This document shows positions 38,413 to 50,298 of a stretch of 64,000 bases of DNA, piece by piece. The notes under the pieces are model-generated. The model searched no databases, had not been told where the DNA came from, and saw only the letters and a list, made by a program, of their open reading frames with translations. A program made the position numbers and the translations under genes. The stretch comes from Taenia hydatigena (lineage: Eukaryota > Platyhelminthes > Cestoda > Cyclophyllidea > Taeniidae), in assembly GCA_036345935.2 (NCBI GenBank), contig JADWOT020000005.1:5017960-5081959 (forward strand), read 5' to 3'. Every line of letters begins with the position of its first letter. Position 1 is the first letter of the stretch.

Positions 38413-38903
38413 CTATTTATAATGCAACACAATCACCTTAAAATTAACGCCTATTTATTAGTGGATGTGACGAAATCATACTAGGAGCAGATCTACGAAT
38501 AAGAAAGCAGCATCCCCTGATTAGCTCGGCTCACCCACCCGACGAGTTAGACATGTTGAACTGTCTCGCAACAAATGCAAGAGATGGTGCGCAACTTGCT
38601 TATCGACCAAATTGTGGTAAGATTAAGTGTAGTAAAACATTTGAACGAGATGCCCATATTGTCACAACAACTAACAGCTCAACCTGGTACAATCTTAAGC
38701 ATATATTAAAATTATTTCATAAATAGAAGTCACTCTATAAAATGTAAAGTTGCACGAATATTGACAAAGTATAAGGTACGTGCATTTTCCGTCATTAATG
38801 CCTAGCAGATTGACTTTAATTTTAACTTAGGTTTTGAGTCTCGTACATGAAGGAAATCATTTTGCTAAAGTAAAAGCGCACTGGTCAAATTCTATTATTC
38901 GAT
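38413..38903. other. No recognisable gene
   Basis: Nothing supported. Confidence 0.45.
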
Positions 38904-39122
38904 ATGCACACATATTTGTTGTGGTTGATGGCATTTTTGTTTTCTGGCAATCCTAGATACGTGCTCGATGCTGGGCAAGAAATCGCCAGCCTAATCGGTG
39001 GGCATGCAAATTCAGGATGTTCGTTTCCTTGTTGTGTCGAAAAGATGCTGTTGGCTTTAGTGAAACCTGCGAACTCATCGTCGCATGCCTGCACCGGTGA
39101 AAGGATCGAAGTATTCAACTAA
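38904..39122 (+). CDS. Candidate small secreted-type protein frame
   Basis: 72 codons from ATG to TAA. The first ~14 residues (MHTYLLWLMAFLFS) could be a signal peptide. The remainder is short, with a CSFPCC cluster and one further cysteine. The minus strand is open across the same interval, weakening the case. No promoter or splice context was identified and no family is recognised. Confidence 0.18.
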   Translation: MHTYLLWLMAFLFSGNPRYVLDAGQEIASLIGGHANSGCSFPCCVEKMLLALVKPANSSSHACTGERIEVFN

Positions 39123-40393
39123 AGTGCACCACTTTGCACTAAACCTTATTGCATTACCTCATTCCACCACCACAATCGCAAGAGCTGTCAAGTTACTGAT
39201 GCTGTCGTGCTCTACATTTTTGCTGAACTTTGTTGGGCATTTTTAAGAGGAGAACCATAGTAACATCCACACAACCGGCAGCAATTGAGAAAATAATCAA
39301 CTCAGTTTATGGAATTATAAACAAATACCCAAGTAATAACAACAACGCTTTCTTTAACTCCGAAACAAAATATTACAAGTCACTGCATCAAAGCTGGCCT
39401 TTATTCCGCCTCTACATGCTGCAGTAAAATGTGCGGGCTATGACTGTAACGAATGAATTTGACTGCTCAGTGTACGTCCTTAAGTGGTTGAATTAGCAGA
39501 AATTTGAGCATTAACTTATCTCTTTGCTTAGTTTATTCACTGTCATGACCGCCGATGTCATAGCCAGCGGGTCATGGCTGATATGAAGGATAAATGCTCT
39601 TCGCGTATAACTTCTACATAGCTGTGACCTTATTCAACATCCAAATGTTGTTTGCTAAGGGCAGCAAAACGAAGCGACTGCACAGTAAATACATACATAT
39701 CCATGGCAGCATTTTAGGCAAATTAAGTCGAACACTTATGCCGCTAGAATTCATGCCACGAAATCTGCTCCTTTCTTTTTCAAATAACAGCAATAGTCGC
39801 ATCATTGGCTAAAACCCTAAGTGATACTAGTATATGTGGTAAATTTACCCACTTTACCAGCTTTCTCTATATGCCTTCAACTTTTGACCCGATTTCTCAC
39901 TTTATTTCTCCTTTGGGAAGTTAGGAAGCTATTTGTCAGGAAAAACTCTTTTAAACAGCTAGCATTTAAAAAACTTTCTCCAACACTCTTTAGCCGATAA
40001 TCTATCTTATTATTGTCACTTATTTAAAAACGTCTTACCACTTTGTAAAACGTGACTAGTAATTAGGGTGGCAATGATTTTTCGAAGCAAACCATTTAAG
40101 ATTTTTGCTTTACTAAATTTGTGCTAGTTGTTTTTTCTCAGAACCATATAGTTTTGAAAGCGGACACAACGTCTGAAATGCGGGTTTTGTGTCCTTGACT
40201 AGTCGCGACTACCCGTATGTGGCGTCAGCTGGACAGGTATGATGCGATGCTGGGGTGATAATCCCGCTCGCCGGGAAAACACTGTTCATGTGGGCCCAGA
40301 CTGCCACGCTGTCTGGAAATGCTAATCTGCAGGTGGCTAGAGGCGGTTTATAGCATTAAATCGTGAAAGTCTATTACCCTGTTACGCTGTTTT
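39123..40393. other. No recognisable gene
   Basis: Nothing supported. Confidence 0.45.
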
Positions 40394-40564
40394 TTATGCA
40401 TGCGCAAAGATACTTTGTTCCTGAGATAGACAAGTCTGCTCTTGCTGAAGCAGAGCATTTCCCACAACTTTGGCAAGTGCAAAGCTTGCCTGCTTAAACG
40501 GTGAAACCCTGGAGGTATAAAGACTTGGGGCGATAATTTGCTTCGCATAATGTTGCGTCGTAGT
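40394..40564 (-). CDS. Candidate exon, unknown product
   Basis: 56 sense codons on the minus strand between an in-frame TGA (40565-40567) and TAA (40394-40396), without an ATG. The core reads FKQASFALAKVVGNALLQQE, a helical, protein-like stretch followed by more Gln and Glu. An overlapping 84-codon ATG frame on the same strand (40348-40602) looks less protein-like. No strong splice signals are identified. Unrecognised. Confidence 0.22.
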   Translation of the reverse strand, partial: TTTQHYAKQIIAPSLYTSRVSPFKQASFALAKVVGNALLQQEQTCLSQEQSIFAHA

Positions 40565-40602
40565 TCAATTACGGCGGAGAGTTGCCAACAAAAGTGCCAC
40601 AT

Positions 40603-42042
40603 TTCACCTCCACTTCCACTCGTGAGATTGCTCCTTCGTTGTCAAAATCTTTGTCCGCTGAAAGTGGCAATGCAATTTTAAGACTGGCATTAAGATTGCG
40701 TAATAGCAGCAAGGTCGTGCGCTAACGGGCCTCCGAGTGTCCTGTGTGAAACAAAAGCGCGCACTATTTGCCATTAATAGTGGACTAGGATAAGACACTG
40801 CGCAGCATTAAGGCATGAAAAAATATAAACGTTGGTCACTTATCGAGTTGCATACAGTGGGTTTACTATAATTTTGTCGATTAGCACATTATTTTTTCTC
40901 CTATCGTAGCCAGAAATTTCTCTTTATTATCTCAGCATGATCTTCACCTTCATAGCGCTGTTTTTCCTTTTGACATTCCTAGTTATCATTACCAGGCAAC
41001 TAGGTCACCAACCAGGAGAGGATTAGATATCATTTGTATCATACATTGACCATTTTTCACTCCTTCTAGACAGTGAATATTTAAGTAGCTCCAACAAAAA
41101 CATTGGAAATGATTGACTACCTCAGTACTCGCAGTGAAGTATTTTTAGTTTTCCTGTGTCCTACTGGATGTCAGAAATGCGAATTGGCCATTACCGTAAA
41201 TCGTTTTCAATTCCAATTTTACAAAATAAAGGCAGGACAAGGGAGAAAAAATAAATTTTGGCAAAAAAGTATTGTACTCTAAATGAATAGATAAAAAAGT
41301 ATTCGGTTCTAAGTTTGCGAAAGAATAGTCTTCCTTCCTTAGCGTCAGCTCGTAAAAATCGCAACTCCGACATTGCTCAGTGCATCCTATCAGTTCCTAT
41401 AGCTGTATTTTTCAGGCTGCATTTATTCTTGCATTGACAGTTTCTGCAAGACCACCTTATTTTTACTAGGTTTTGATAAACACTTACCAAACGGGTAGTG
41501 CTGGCAAGATAAAATCAAAAATAATAACAAAAGCCTCTTTCATTGGTCGCAAGCCTAATTAAAAATAAAGATTTGATTCTTTGTTTGCAAAAGGTAGATT
41601 TAGGCAACTCGTTGGCGTCCACTAAAACACAGACAAAAGAATTCAGTGATCCACTGAATCGTTAATCAATAGGCATTCCATATTTCGAGGTCCTTCAAGC
41701 ATCTAATGTGGTCTTTTGCGATGTAATGGGATGTGATGCTTGTCTTTCACAATAATTAAGCAGCGCTTGATTATAACTTTGCGTAGTAAGATCTACTCAT
41801 CCTTAGTGTCTATGCGGAAAAAGTATAAGCTTTGTTCAACAAAAACTTTTCCTTACCAGGATATCAGTTGCAATGAGAATGCATGGAGCTAGCACAAAAC
41901 TGACTCTAAGTATGCATATTTTGCTAATGTAGTGGCGTTTAATCGTATTCAAATGTCCACTTGTCGGCATGGAAGAAGAGATCAAGGTGCTTTACCAAAC
42001 GATAATTGCGAACTGCGCTACATAGATTAAAATTACCTGCAG
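40603..42042. other. No recognisable gene; unique left flank of the satellite
   Basis: Non-repetitive, AT-rich sequence up to the assembly gap. It shows no similarity to the satellite families on the other side. Confidence 0.5.
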
Positions 42043-42142
42043 NNNNNNNNNNNNNNNNNNNNNNNNNNNNNNNNNNNNNNNNNNNNNNNNNNNNNNNNNN
42101 NNNNNNNNNNNNNNNNNNNNNNNNNNNNNNNNNNNNNNNNNN
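42043..42142. other. Assembly gap (100 N)
   Basis: A run of exactly 100 N, the conventional size for a gap of unknown length. It borders unique sequence on the left and a homogeneous 68-bp satellite on the right, so the missing sequence is probably more of that array. Confidence 0.98.
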
Positions 42143-42600
42143 TATGCATGTGATGGTGACAGTTGAGTCGCGGGCTGAACGATAATATTTGGCATGTTTC
42201 GAACCCGTCCTATGCATGTGATGGTGACAGTTGAGTCGCGGGCTGAACGATAATATTTGGCATGTTTCGAACCCGCTCTAATGCATGTGCATGTGACAAG
42301 TTGAGTCGCGGGCTGAACGATAATATTTGGCATGTTTCGAACCCGTCCTATGCATGTGATGGTGACAGTTGAGTCGCGGGCTGAACGATAATATTTGGCA
42401 TGTTTCGAACCCGTCCTATGCATGTGATGGTGGCAGTTGAGTTGCGGGCTGATTGATGATAATTGGCATGTTTTTAAACGCTGGATATGTTGCATGTTTT
42501 TGTGACATTTGGGTTGCTGGCTGATCGATTTTTATTAGCATGCTTTTTAAACCGGTGTTATACATGTGATTTTGATAGTTGAGTTGCATGCTGATCGATG
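42143..42600 (+). repeat. 68-bp tandem satellite, diverging away from the gap
   Basis: Unit starts at 42143, 42211, about 42279, 42349 and 42417. Four units are nearly identical (core TTGAGTCGCGGGCTGAACGA). The fifth changes markedly, and two more have decayed. The later units increasingly resemble the 61-bp family that follows (CATGTGA..., GTTGAG..., GC...GAACG...AATTTG), indicating common ancestry. Confidence 0.9.
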
Positions 42601-45600
42601 ATATTTGGCATGTGACGGCATTTGGGGTATTAAGAGCCGAAAATTTTTCGTTGGACATTGATTTTTACCGATGTGACTGCAGTTGAAGTAGCGATAGACG
42701 ATAATATTTCTCTGGAACATCGATTTTTCTAGGTGACTGCAGTTGAACTGGCGAAGGCTGTGTATTTGCCTTTGGAAAATGGAATCTGTCGTTGTTTTCT
42801 AATCGGTTTTTACCATGTGACTGGAGTTGAAGTAGCAAGAGCCGAGAATTTATCGTTTGTGTTTAATCGATTTTTATCATTTGCCGCATTTTAAGTAGCG
42901 AGAGCTGATAGTTTGTCGTTTTAGCTTCGATTTCTACCATGTGACTGCAGTTGAATTAGCGAGAGCAGAGAATTACTCTTTGGAACATCGATTTTACAAT
43001 GTGAGTGCAGTTGAAGTAGGGAGAGCGGAGAATATGTTTCTGAAACATCGATCTTTCTACGTGACTGCAGTTGTACTAGCGAGGGCTAAGAATTTGCCGT
43101 TGGAACATCGGCCTTTGCCATGTGAATGCAGTTGAAGTAGCGAGAGCCTAAAATTTTTCTTTGTAACATTGATTTTTACCATGTGACGGCAGTTGAGGCA
43201 TCAAGAGCCGAAAATTTGTCGTTGGAACATGGATTTTTACCAATGTGACTGCAGTTGAAGCATCGAGAGCCGATAATTTGTCGTATGAACATGGATATTT
43301 ACCAATGTGACTGCGGGTGAAGTACCAAGAGCCGATAATTTGTCGTTGAAACACGGACATTTACCATGTGAATACAGTTGAAGTAGCGAGAGCCGAGAAT
43401 TTGTCTCTGAAACATCGATTTTTCTGGGTGACTGCAGTTGAACTAGCGAATGCTGAGAATTTGCCGTTGGAAAATGGATTTCAACCATATGACTGCAGTT
43501 GAAGTAGCGAGAGCAGAGAATCTGTCGTTGGTTTCTAATCGGTTTTTACCATGTGACTGTAGTTGAAGTAGCAAGAGCCGAGAATTTGTCGTTTGTGTTT
43601 AATCGATTTTTATCATTTGGCCGCATTTTAAGTAGCGAGAGCTCATAGTGTGTCGTTTTAGCATCGATTTTTACCATGTGACTGCATTTGAAGTCGCGAG
43701 ATCCGAGACTTACTCGTTTGAACATCGATTTTATTCATGTGACTGCATTTGAAGTAGCGAAAGCCCAGAATTTGTCGTTGGAACATCGGTTTATACCATG
43801 AGATTGCAGTTGAAGTAGCGAGAGCAGAGAATTTGTCGTTGGTATCTAATCGATTTTTACCATGTGACTACATTTGAAGTGGCAAAAGTCCAGAATTTGT
43901 CGTAGGAACATGGGTTTTACCATGTGACTGCGGTAGAAGTAGCAAGAGCCGAGAATTTTTTATTTCAACATCGATTTTTGCCATGTGACTGCAGTTGATG
44001 CAGCGCGACCCGAGAATTACTCGTTGTAAAATGGATTTTTACCATATAACTGCATAAAAATTAGCGAGAGCCGAGAATTACTCGTTGGAACTTCTATTTT
44101 TAACATATGACTGCAGTTGAAGTGGCGAGAGCAGATAATTTGTAGTTCGAACATCAATTTTTACAATGTGACTGCATTTGAGGTAGCGAGAGCTGAGTAT
44201 TTGTTGTTAGGACATCGATTTTTGCATGTCACTGCAGCTGAAATAGCGAGAGTCGAGAATTTATCTCTGAAACATCGATCTTTCTACGTGACTGCAGTTG
44301 AAATTGCGAGAGCCTATAATTTGTCTTTGGAACATTGGTTTTTATCATGTGACTGCAGTTGGAGTAGCGAGAGTCCAGAATATGTCGTTGGATCATCGAT
44401 TTTTACCATGTGACTGCATTTGAAGTAGGGAGAGCTGAGAATATGCCATTGGTGTCTAATAGATTTTTGCAATGTGACTGCAGTTTGAGTGGCGTGAGCG
44501 GAGAATTTGCCGTTGGAACATCGATTTATGCGATGTGACTGCATTTGAAGTAGCGAGAGCCCAGAATTTGTCGTTGCAACATGGATTTTTTATCAAGTGA
44601 ATGTAGTTGAAGTAGCAATATCTTATAATTTTTCCGTTTGAAATTGGATTTTTACCATGTGACTGTAGTTGAAATAGGGGGAGCCGAGAATTTGTCGTCG
44701 GTGTTTAATCGATTTTTACCATGTGACTGCAGTTGAACTAGCGAGGGTTGAGATTTTGCCTTTGGGATATCGATTTTTGCCATGTGACTGCAGTTGAAGT
44801 GCCGAGAGCCGAGAATATGTCATTGGTGTCTAATAGATTATTGCCATGTGACTGCAGCTGGAGTAGCGAGAGCCCAAAATTTGTCGTTGCAACATGGATT
44901 TTTTATCATGTGAATGTAGTTCAAGTAGCGATAGCTTATAATTTTTTCGTTTGAAATTGGATTTTTACCATGTGAATGTAGTTGAAATAGGGAGAGCCGA
45001 GAATTTGTCGTCGGTGTTTAATCGATTTTTACCATGTGACTGCAGTTGAACTAGCGAGGGTTGAGATTTTGCCTTTAAGATATCGATTTTTGCCATGTGA
45101 CTGCAGTTGAGGTATCGAGAGCCGATAATTTGTCGTTGCAACATGGATTTTTACCATGTGACTGCAGTTGGAGTAGCGAGAGCCGAGAATTTGTCGTATA
45201 AACATGGATATTTACCATGTGACTGCAGGTGAAGTAGCAACAGCTGATAATTTGTCGTTGGAACAAGGTCTTTTACCATGTGAATACAGTTGAAGTAGCG
45301 AGATCTTAGAATTACTCGTTGGAACATCGATTTTTACCATGTGACTGCATTTGAAGTAGCGAAAGCCCAGAATATGTCGTTGGAACTTTGATTTTTACCA
45401 TGTGATTTCAGTTGAAGTAGCGAAAGCAGAGAATTAATCGTTGAAACATCGATTTTTGCCATGTGACTACAGTTAAAAAAGCGAGCCGAGAATTTGTCAT
45501 TTCAACATCGATTTTTGTCATATGACTGAAGATGATGTAGTGCGATGCGAGAATTACTCGTTGGAACATCTATTTTTAACATATGACTGCAGTTGAAGTG

Positions 45601-47640
45601 GCGAGAGCCAATAATTTGTATTTGGAACAACGATTTTAACCATATGACTGCATTCGAAGCAGCAAGTGCCGATAATTTGTATTTGGAACAACGATTTTTA
45701 CCATGTGACTGCGGTAGAAGTAGCGAGAGCCGAGAATTTGTCGTTGGAACATCGATTTTTACGATGTGATTGCAGTTGAAGTAGTAAAAGCTGAGAATTT
45801 GTCCTTGGAACATCGATTTTGCCATATGACTGCAGTTGAAGTAGCGAGAGCCGAAAATTTGCCGTTGGAACATGGGTTTTTACCATATGACTGCAGTCAA
45901 AGTAGCGAGAGCTGAGAATTTGTCGTTGGAACAACGATTTTTACCATGTGACTACATTTAAAGTAGCGAAACCCAGAATATGTCGTTGGAACATCGATTT
46001 TTCCATGTGACTGCGGTAGAAGTAGCAAGAGCCGAGAATTTGTCATTTTAACTTGGATTTTTACTATGTGACTGCAGATGATGTAGTGCGATCCGAGAAT
46101 TACTCGTTTGAACATCGATTTTTGCCATGTGACTGCATTTAAAGTAGTAAGAGCTGAGAATTTACCGTTGGTGTCTAATCGATTTTTCCATGTGACTGTT
46201 TTTCATGTAGAGAGAGTCGACAATTTTATGTTTGAACATCGATTTTTGCCGTGTAACTGCATTTGAAGTAGCGAGAACTGAGAATTTGTCGGTGGAGTGC
46301 AATGGATTTTTGCCATGTGGCTGCGGTAGAAGTAGCGAGAGCCGAGAATTTGTCGTTGGAACATCGGTTATTACAAGGTGACTGCATTTGAGGTAGTGAG
46401 AGCTGAGTATTTGTTGCTGGAACATCGACTTTTACCATGTGAATGCAGTTAAAGTAGCGACAGCCGAGAATTTGTCGTTGGAACATCGATTTATACCATG
46501 TGGCTGCAGTTAAAATAGCGAGAGCCGAAATTTCGTCGTTGGAACATCGATTTTTCGGCAAGGCTGCAGTTGAAATGGCCGGGGCTGAGAATTTTCGTTA
46601 GAACATCAATTTTTAAATAGTGACTGCATTTGAAGTAGCGAGAGATGAGAATTCGTCGATGGAACATCGATTTTTACAAAGTGAGTGCATTTGAAGTAGC
46701 GAGAGCCGAGAATTTGCCGATGGAACATCGATTTTTTTTCATGTGACTGCAGTTGAAGCAGCGAGAGCCGAGAATTTATCGTTGGAACATCGATTTTTAC
46801 AAAGTGACTGCATATGAAGTAGCGAGAGGTGAGTATTTGTCGTTGGAACATCGATTTTTGCCGTGAGACTACAGTTGAAGTGGCGAGAACAAAGAATTTG
46901 TCGTTGGAACATCGCTTTTTACAAGGTAACTGCATTTGAAGTAGCGAGAGCCGAGAATTTGTCATTGGAACATCGATTTTTACCATGTGACTGCAGTTGA
47001 AGTAGCGAGAACCGAGAATTTGTCGGTGTAGTCCAATGGATTTTTGCCATGTGACTGCAGTAGAAACAGCGAGGGCCGTGAATATGTCGTTGGAACATCG
47101 ATTTTTACAAGGTGACTGCATTTGAAGTATCGAGAGCTGAGTATTTGTTGTTGGAACATCGACTTTTACCATGAGACTGCGATTCAAGTAGCGACAGCCG
47201 AGAACTTGTCGTTGAAACATTGATTTGTACAAGTTGAGTGAATTTGAAGTAGTGAGAGCTGAGTATTTGTTGATAGAACATCGACTTTTACCATGTGACT
47301 GCAGTTGAAGTAGCAAGAGCCGTGAATTACTCCTTGGTGTCTAATCGATTTTTCCATGTGACTGCATTTCATGTAGCGAGAGCCGAGAATTTGTCGTTAG
47401 AACATCGATTTTTACGATGTGACTGCAGTTGAAGTAGCGAGAGCCAAGAATTTGTCTCTGAAACATCGATGTTTCTACGTGACTGCGCTTGAACTAGCGA
47501 GAGCCCAGAATTTGCCGTTTGAACATGGATTTTTAACATGTGACGGCAGTTGAAGTGGCGAGAGCCGAGAATTACTCTTTGGTATCTAATCGAATTTACC
47601 ATGTGACTGCAGTTAATTTAGCGAGAGCCGAGAATTTGCC
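42601..47640 (+). repeat. 61-bp minisatellite array, roughly eighty diverged units
   Basis: The consensus unit is about 61 bp, with successive blocks CATGTGACTGCAGTTGAAGT, AGCGAGAGCCGAGAATTTGT, CGTTGGAACATCGATTTTTAC. All units point the same way. Units carry many private substitutions and a few length variants (for example GTGTTTAATCGA in place of GGAACATCGA). Some variants recur together, showing block duplications inside the array. Minus-strand frames of up to 236 codons run through it, but they follow the repeat period rather than a protein. Confidence 0.95.
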
Positions 47641-48445
47641 GTTGGATGAAGCCGAGTGCATAACACCAGTAGTGATATCACAACAAGTGGAAGTCGGTGG
47701 TCGTGGCTGAAGCACTTCAGTAGTAGTGACCTCACAACAGCAGTTTCATGATGGAGCACGCTGAATGCAATGCAGAAGTGGTGATCGCACAAGCATTTGG
47801 CGTTGGATGAAGCCGAGTGCATAACACCAGTAGTGATATCACAACAAGTGGAAGTTGGTGGTCGTGGCTGAAGCACTTCAGTAGTAGTGACCTCACAACA
47901 GCAGTTTCATGATGGAGCACGCTGAATGCAATGCAGAAGTGGTGATCGCACAAGCATTTGGCGTTGGATGAAGCCGAGTGCATAACACCAGTAGTGATAT
48001 CACAACAAGTGGAAGTTGGTGGTCGTGGCTGAAGCACTTCAGTAGTAGTGACCTCACAACAGCAGTTTCATGATGGAGCACGCTGAATGCAATGCAGAAG
48101 TGGTGATCGCACAAGCATTTGGCGTTGGATGAAGCCGAGTGCATAACACCAGTAGTGATATCACAACAAGTGGAAGTTGGTGGTCGTGGCTGAAGCACTT
48201 CAGTAGTAGTGACCTCACAACAGCAGTTTCATGATGGAGCACGCTGAATGCAATGCAGAAGTGGTGATCGCACAAGCATTTGGCGTTGGATGAAGCCGAG
48301 TGCATAACACCAGTAGTGATATCACAACAAGTGGAAGTTGGTGGTCGTGGCTGAAGCACTTCAGTAGTAGTGACCTCACAACAGCAGTTTCATGATGGAG
48401 CACGCTGAATGCAATGCAGAAGTGGTGATCGCACAAGCATTTGGC
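47641..48445 (+). repeat. Five tandem 161-bp units, almost identical
   Basis: Units start at 47641, 47802, 47963, 48124 and 48285, each exactly 161 bp. By eye the only difference is at 47695 (C in unit 1, T in the others), so amplification or homogenisation is recent. Each unit holds a perfect 10-bp palindrome GTGATATCAC (47672-47681 in unit 1) and a small hairpin CTGAA-GCAC-TTCAG (47707-47720). The overlapping minus-strand 101-codon frames are a by-product of the repeat. Confidence 0.97.
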
Positions 48446-48557
48446 GTTGGGTCAAGCTGAGTGCATATCTGTCGTAGTGATATTACAAGAATTCGAAGTT
48501 GGTGGTCGTGGCGGAAACACTTCAGTATTTTGCCTCACATGAGTTTCTTGATGGTCC
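48446..48557 (+). repeat. Decayed sixth copy of the 161-bp unit
   Basis: Alignable with the 161-bp unit (GTTGG...CAAGC..GAGTGCATA, GGTGGTCGTGGC, CACTTCAGTA) but with many substitutions and a short deletion. It fades out near 48557. Confidence 0.8.
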
Positions 48558-50123
48558 ACTTCTTAGTTGCTCCATAGAGCATCTTATTGTGCGTTTTGAT
48601 ATATATTTTTGTGCCCTACTTATTGTAGAAATGACAATGCTTAACTTGGATCTGGTAAAATATTTGAGCTGCGGATGTTATTTCATTTCACATCTTCCAA
48701 CACTTCTATTTATTTCTTAGAATTTCTGTTGTGTAATTTTTATCGGCGCTCGAGTGCTGATGAGTGAGCTTTTCATAGTTGGCAATGTAGCGAACGCTGT
48801 GATCTTAACAATCCTGCATTGCTTAATCACTAGGTTTATTCATTAACCATATTGGCTCTTAAATCGCGTACTTAGCCCCACGAAATGGCGAGAATACCCC
48901 TATGCAGGGTACCTACAACCCACACCAATTTTCGGACAAGTAAACCATTCACGTTTGCGTAAAATTATGATTTGTTCTGGAGAAATTATTATTTCACATC
49001 ACATTCTGTTATTGCATTATCATTTATGAACACACTAAGAACTAAAGCGCTAGTGTATTTTGTGCACTGCTTAAAATGCCCATTAAGGTACTGCTACTAT
49101 AAAACACCTATAAACCATTTGGTATAGCTATTTTTCAATTTAATATTTACTTGGATCATTGCAATAAAATACGGGTTATGCGCTTAAAAGGTAAACTAAG
49201 TTGGTTAATATATGATAACACCTAAATATTGGTTTGATTTCTGATAATATGTTAGCCATAAGTATCTAATTTACCTAAAAATCAGACTAAAGCTTTATCT
49301 TTAGCTTCGCTGAATTGCGCACGTAAAGGGGCTCTAAAATTGGGCAGTACTATCATCCCTTTTGCGGATGCAACCAACTTTCCCCATCTAGCATAAGGTG
49401 CTTCATTGATCCGCCTGCATCAGTTCGAGCTGTTTGACATTGCCGAAACTAGAAAATTTGCAATAGTTCTATCAATCAGGTCTAAAACAACTCAGAACAA
49501 ATAATCCTCCAGGGAGATTTATTCTGCATTGCCTCTTTAGTTGCCGCGCTGCGTATTGCGATCTACTCAGAAGCGGAAGTAGTGTCGGCGTCTGCCTGAG
49601 AATTGACACGGAGAAAGGAGCACTGATATTCTGTCTATCTTGCCATCCAAACTTCGTCTATCTATCTAGCAGTTGATTAATGGGTAGCTGCTATACACAC
49701 GTGCAAAGTGCGCATCATTATTATTTATCTAAATAAAGTACTTATTTGCAACTTCCTCTTTACAAATAAAGTTCATTAATGACCGTATATTTATCGATTA
49801 GAATATTTATGCACTTACGATGACGTAGAGTCGTGAACCTCTACATTGTACGCGAGTCTCCCTCACGCCTATTAATACGAACCTATATTTATTTGCATTT
49901 GTGCACGCGCGTTCATGTCGGTACATTTATGCTTGCCTTAACTCTGTTAAGAAATGACGTTGACAACTAAAATACTGACGATGTATGCAGAATGGATAGA
50001 AATTGGAGGAATGCTTTAATGGTTGAGAGGATACAATGTAAGCGTTAATCAGCTGATAGGAGGGCAGCTTCGACGCACAGATGACTGTCGCCACATCCTC
50101 CTCCTCTGTCCACTTTCCTCGAG
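48558..50123. other. No recognisable gene; distal octamer motif
   Basis: AT-rich, no supported reading frame. ATTTGCAT (octamer, reverse of ATGCAAAT) occurs at 49891-49898. Octamers are typical of H2B promoters, but this one is about 400 bp upstream of the H2B copy and may be coincidental. Confidence 0.4.
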
Positions 50124-50236
50124 CCAATGAGAAGATGCCTGGTGCAGCTGTGCATGTTGTGATTCGTTGACGCGTGAGTCACCGCGTGCGAGACGAACTT
50201 TGTCAGTGATGGCGGGGAAGGAACGTGCATAAATAG
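50124..50236 (+). promoter_or_regulatory. Relic promoter of the H2B copy: CCAAT and TATA-like boxes
   Basis: CCAAT at 50124-50128 and ATAAATAG at 50229-50236. The latter is about 70 bp upstream of the H2B-like ATG, a usual spacing for replication-dependent histone genes. Retention of upstream elements suggests copying at the DNA level and not through a processed mRNA. Confidence 0.4.
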
Positions 50237-50298
50237 GTGTGGGAAAGGCAGTGTTGATGTGGATTGTGTTGTGTTTCACTAACGAGGAGGTGAGTGTT

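Noticed and set aside
41939..42495. Minus-strand frames running through the N gap
   Set aside because: They are translated across 100 unknown bases and 68-bp satellite units, so there is no coding evidence.
46606..47316. 236-codon minus-strand frame, the longest in the window
   Set aside because: It lies wholly in the 61-bp minisatellite. The encoded peptide repeats with the array through shifting frames, and its openness depends on local variants such as TTTTTGCC in place of TTTTTACC.
47613..48436. Series of overlapping 101-codon minus-strand frames
   Set aside because: They are identical frames repeated by the 161-bp unit. They start and stop at the same unit positions and reflect the repeat, not genes.
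42143..48557. CRISPR array
   Set aside because: The units are contiguous tandem repeats without unique spacers, in a eukaryote-like context.
48755..48775. Hammerhead-ribozyme-like CTGATGAG
   Set aside because: There is no following stem II with CGAAA and no matching stems I and III. Other CTGATGAG sites in the window also fail.
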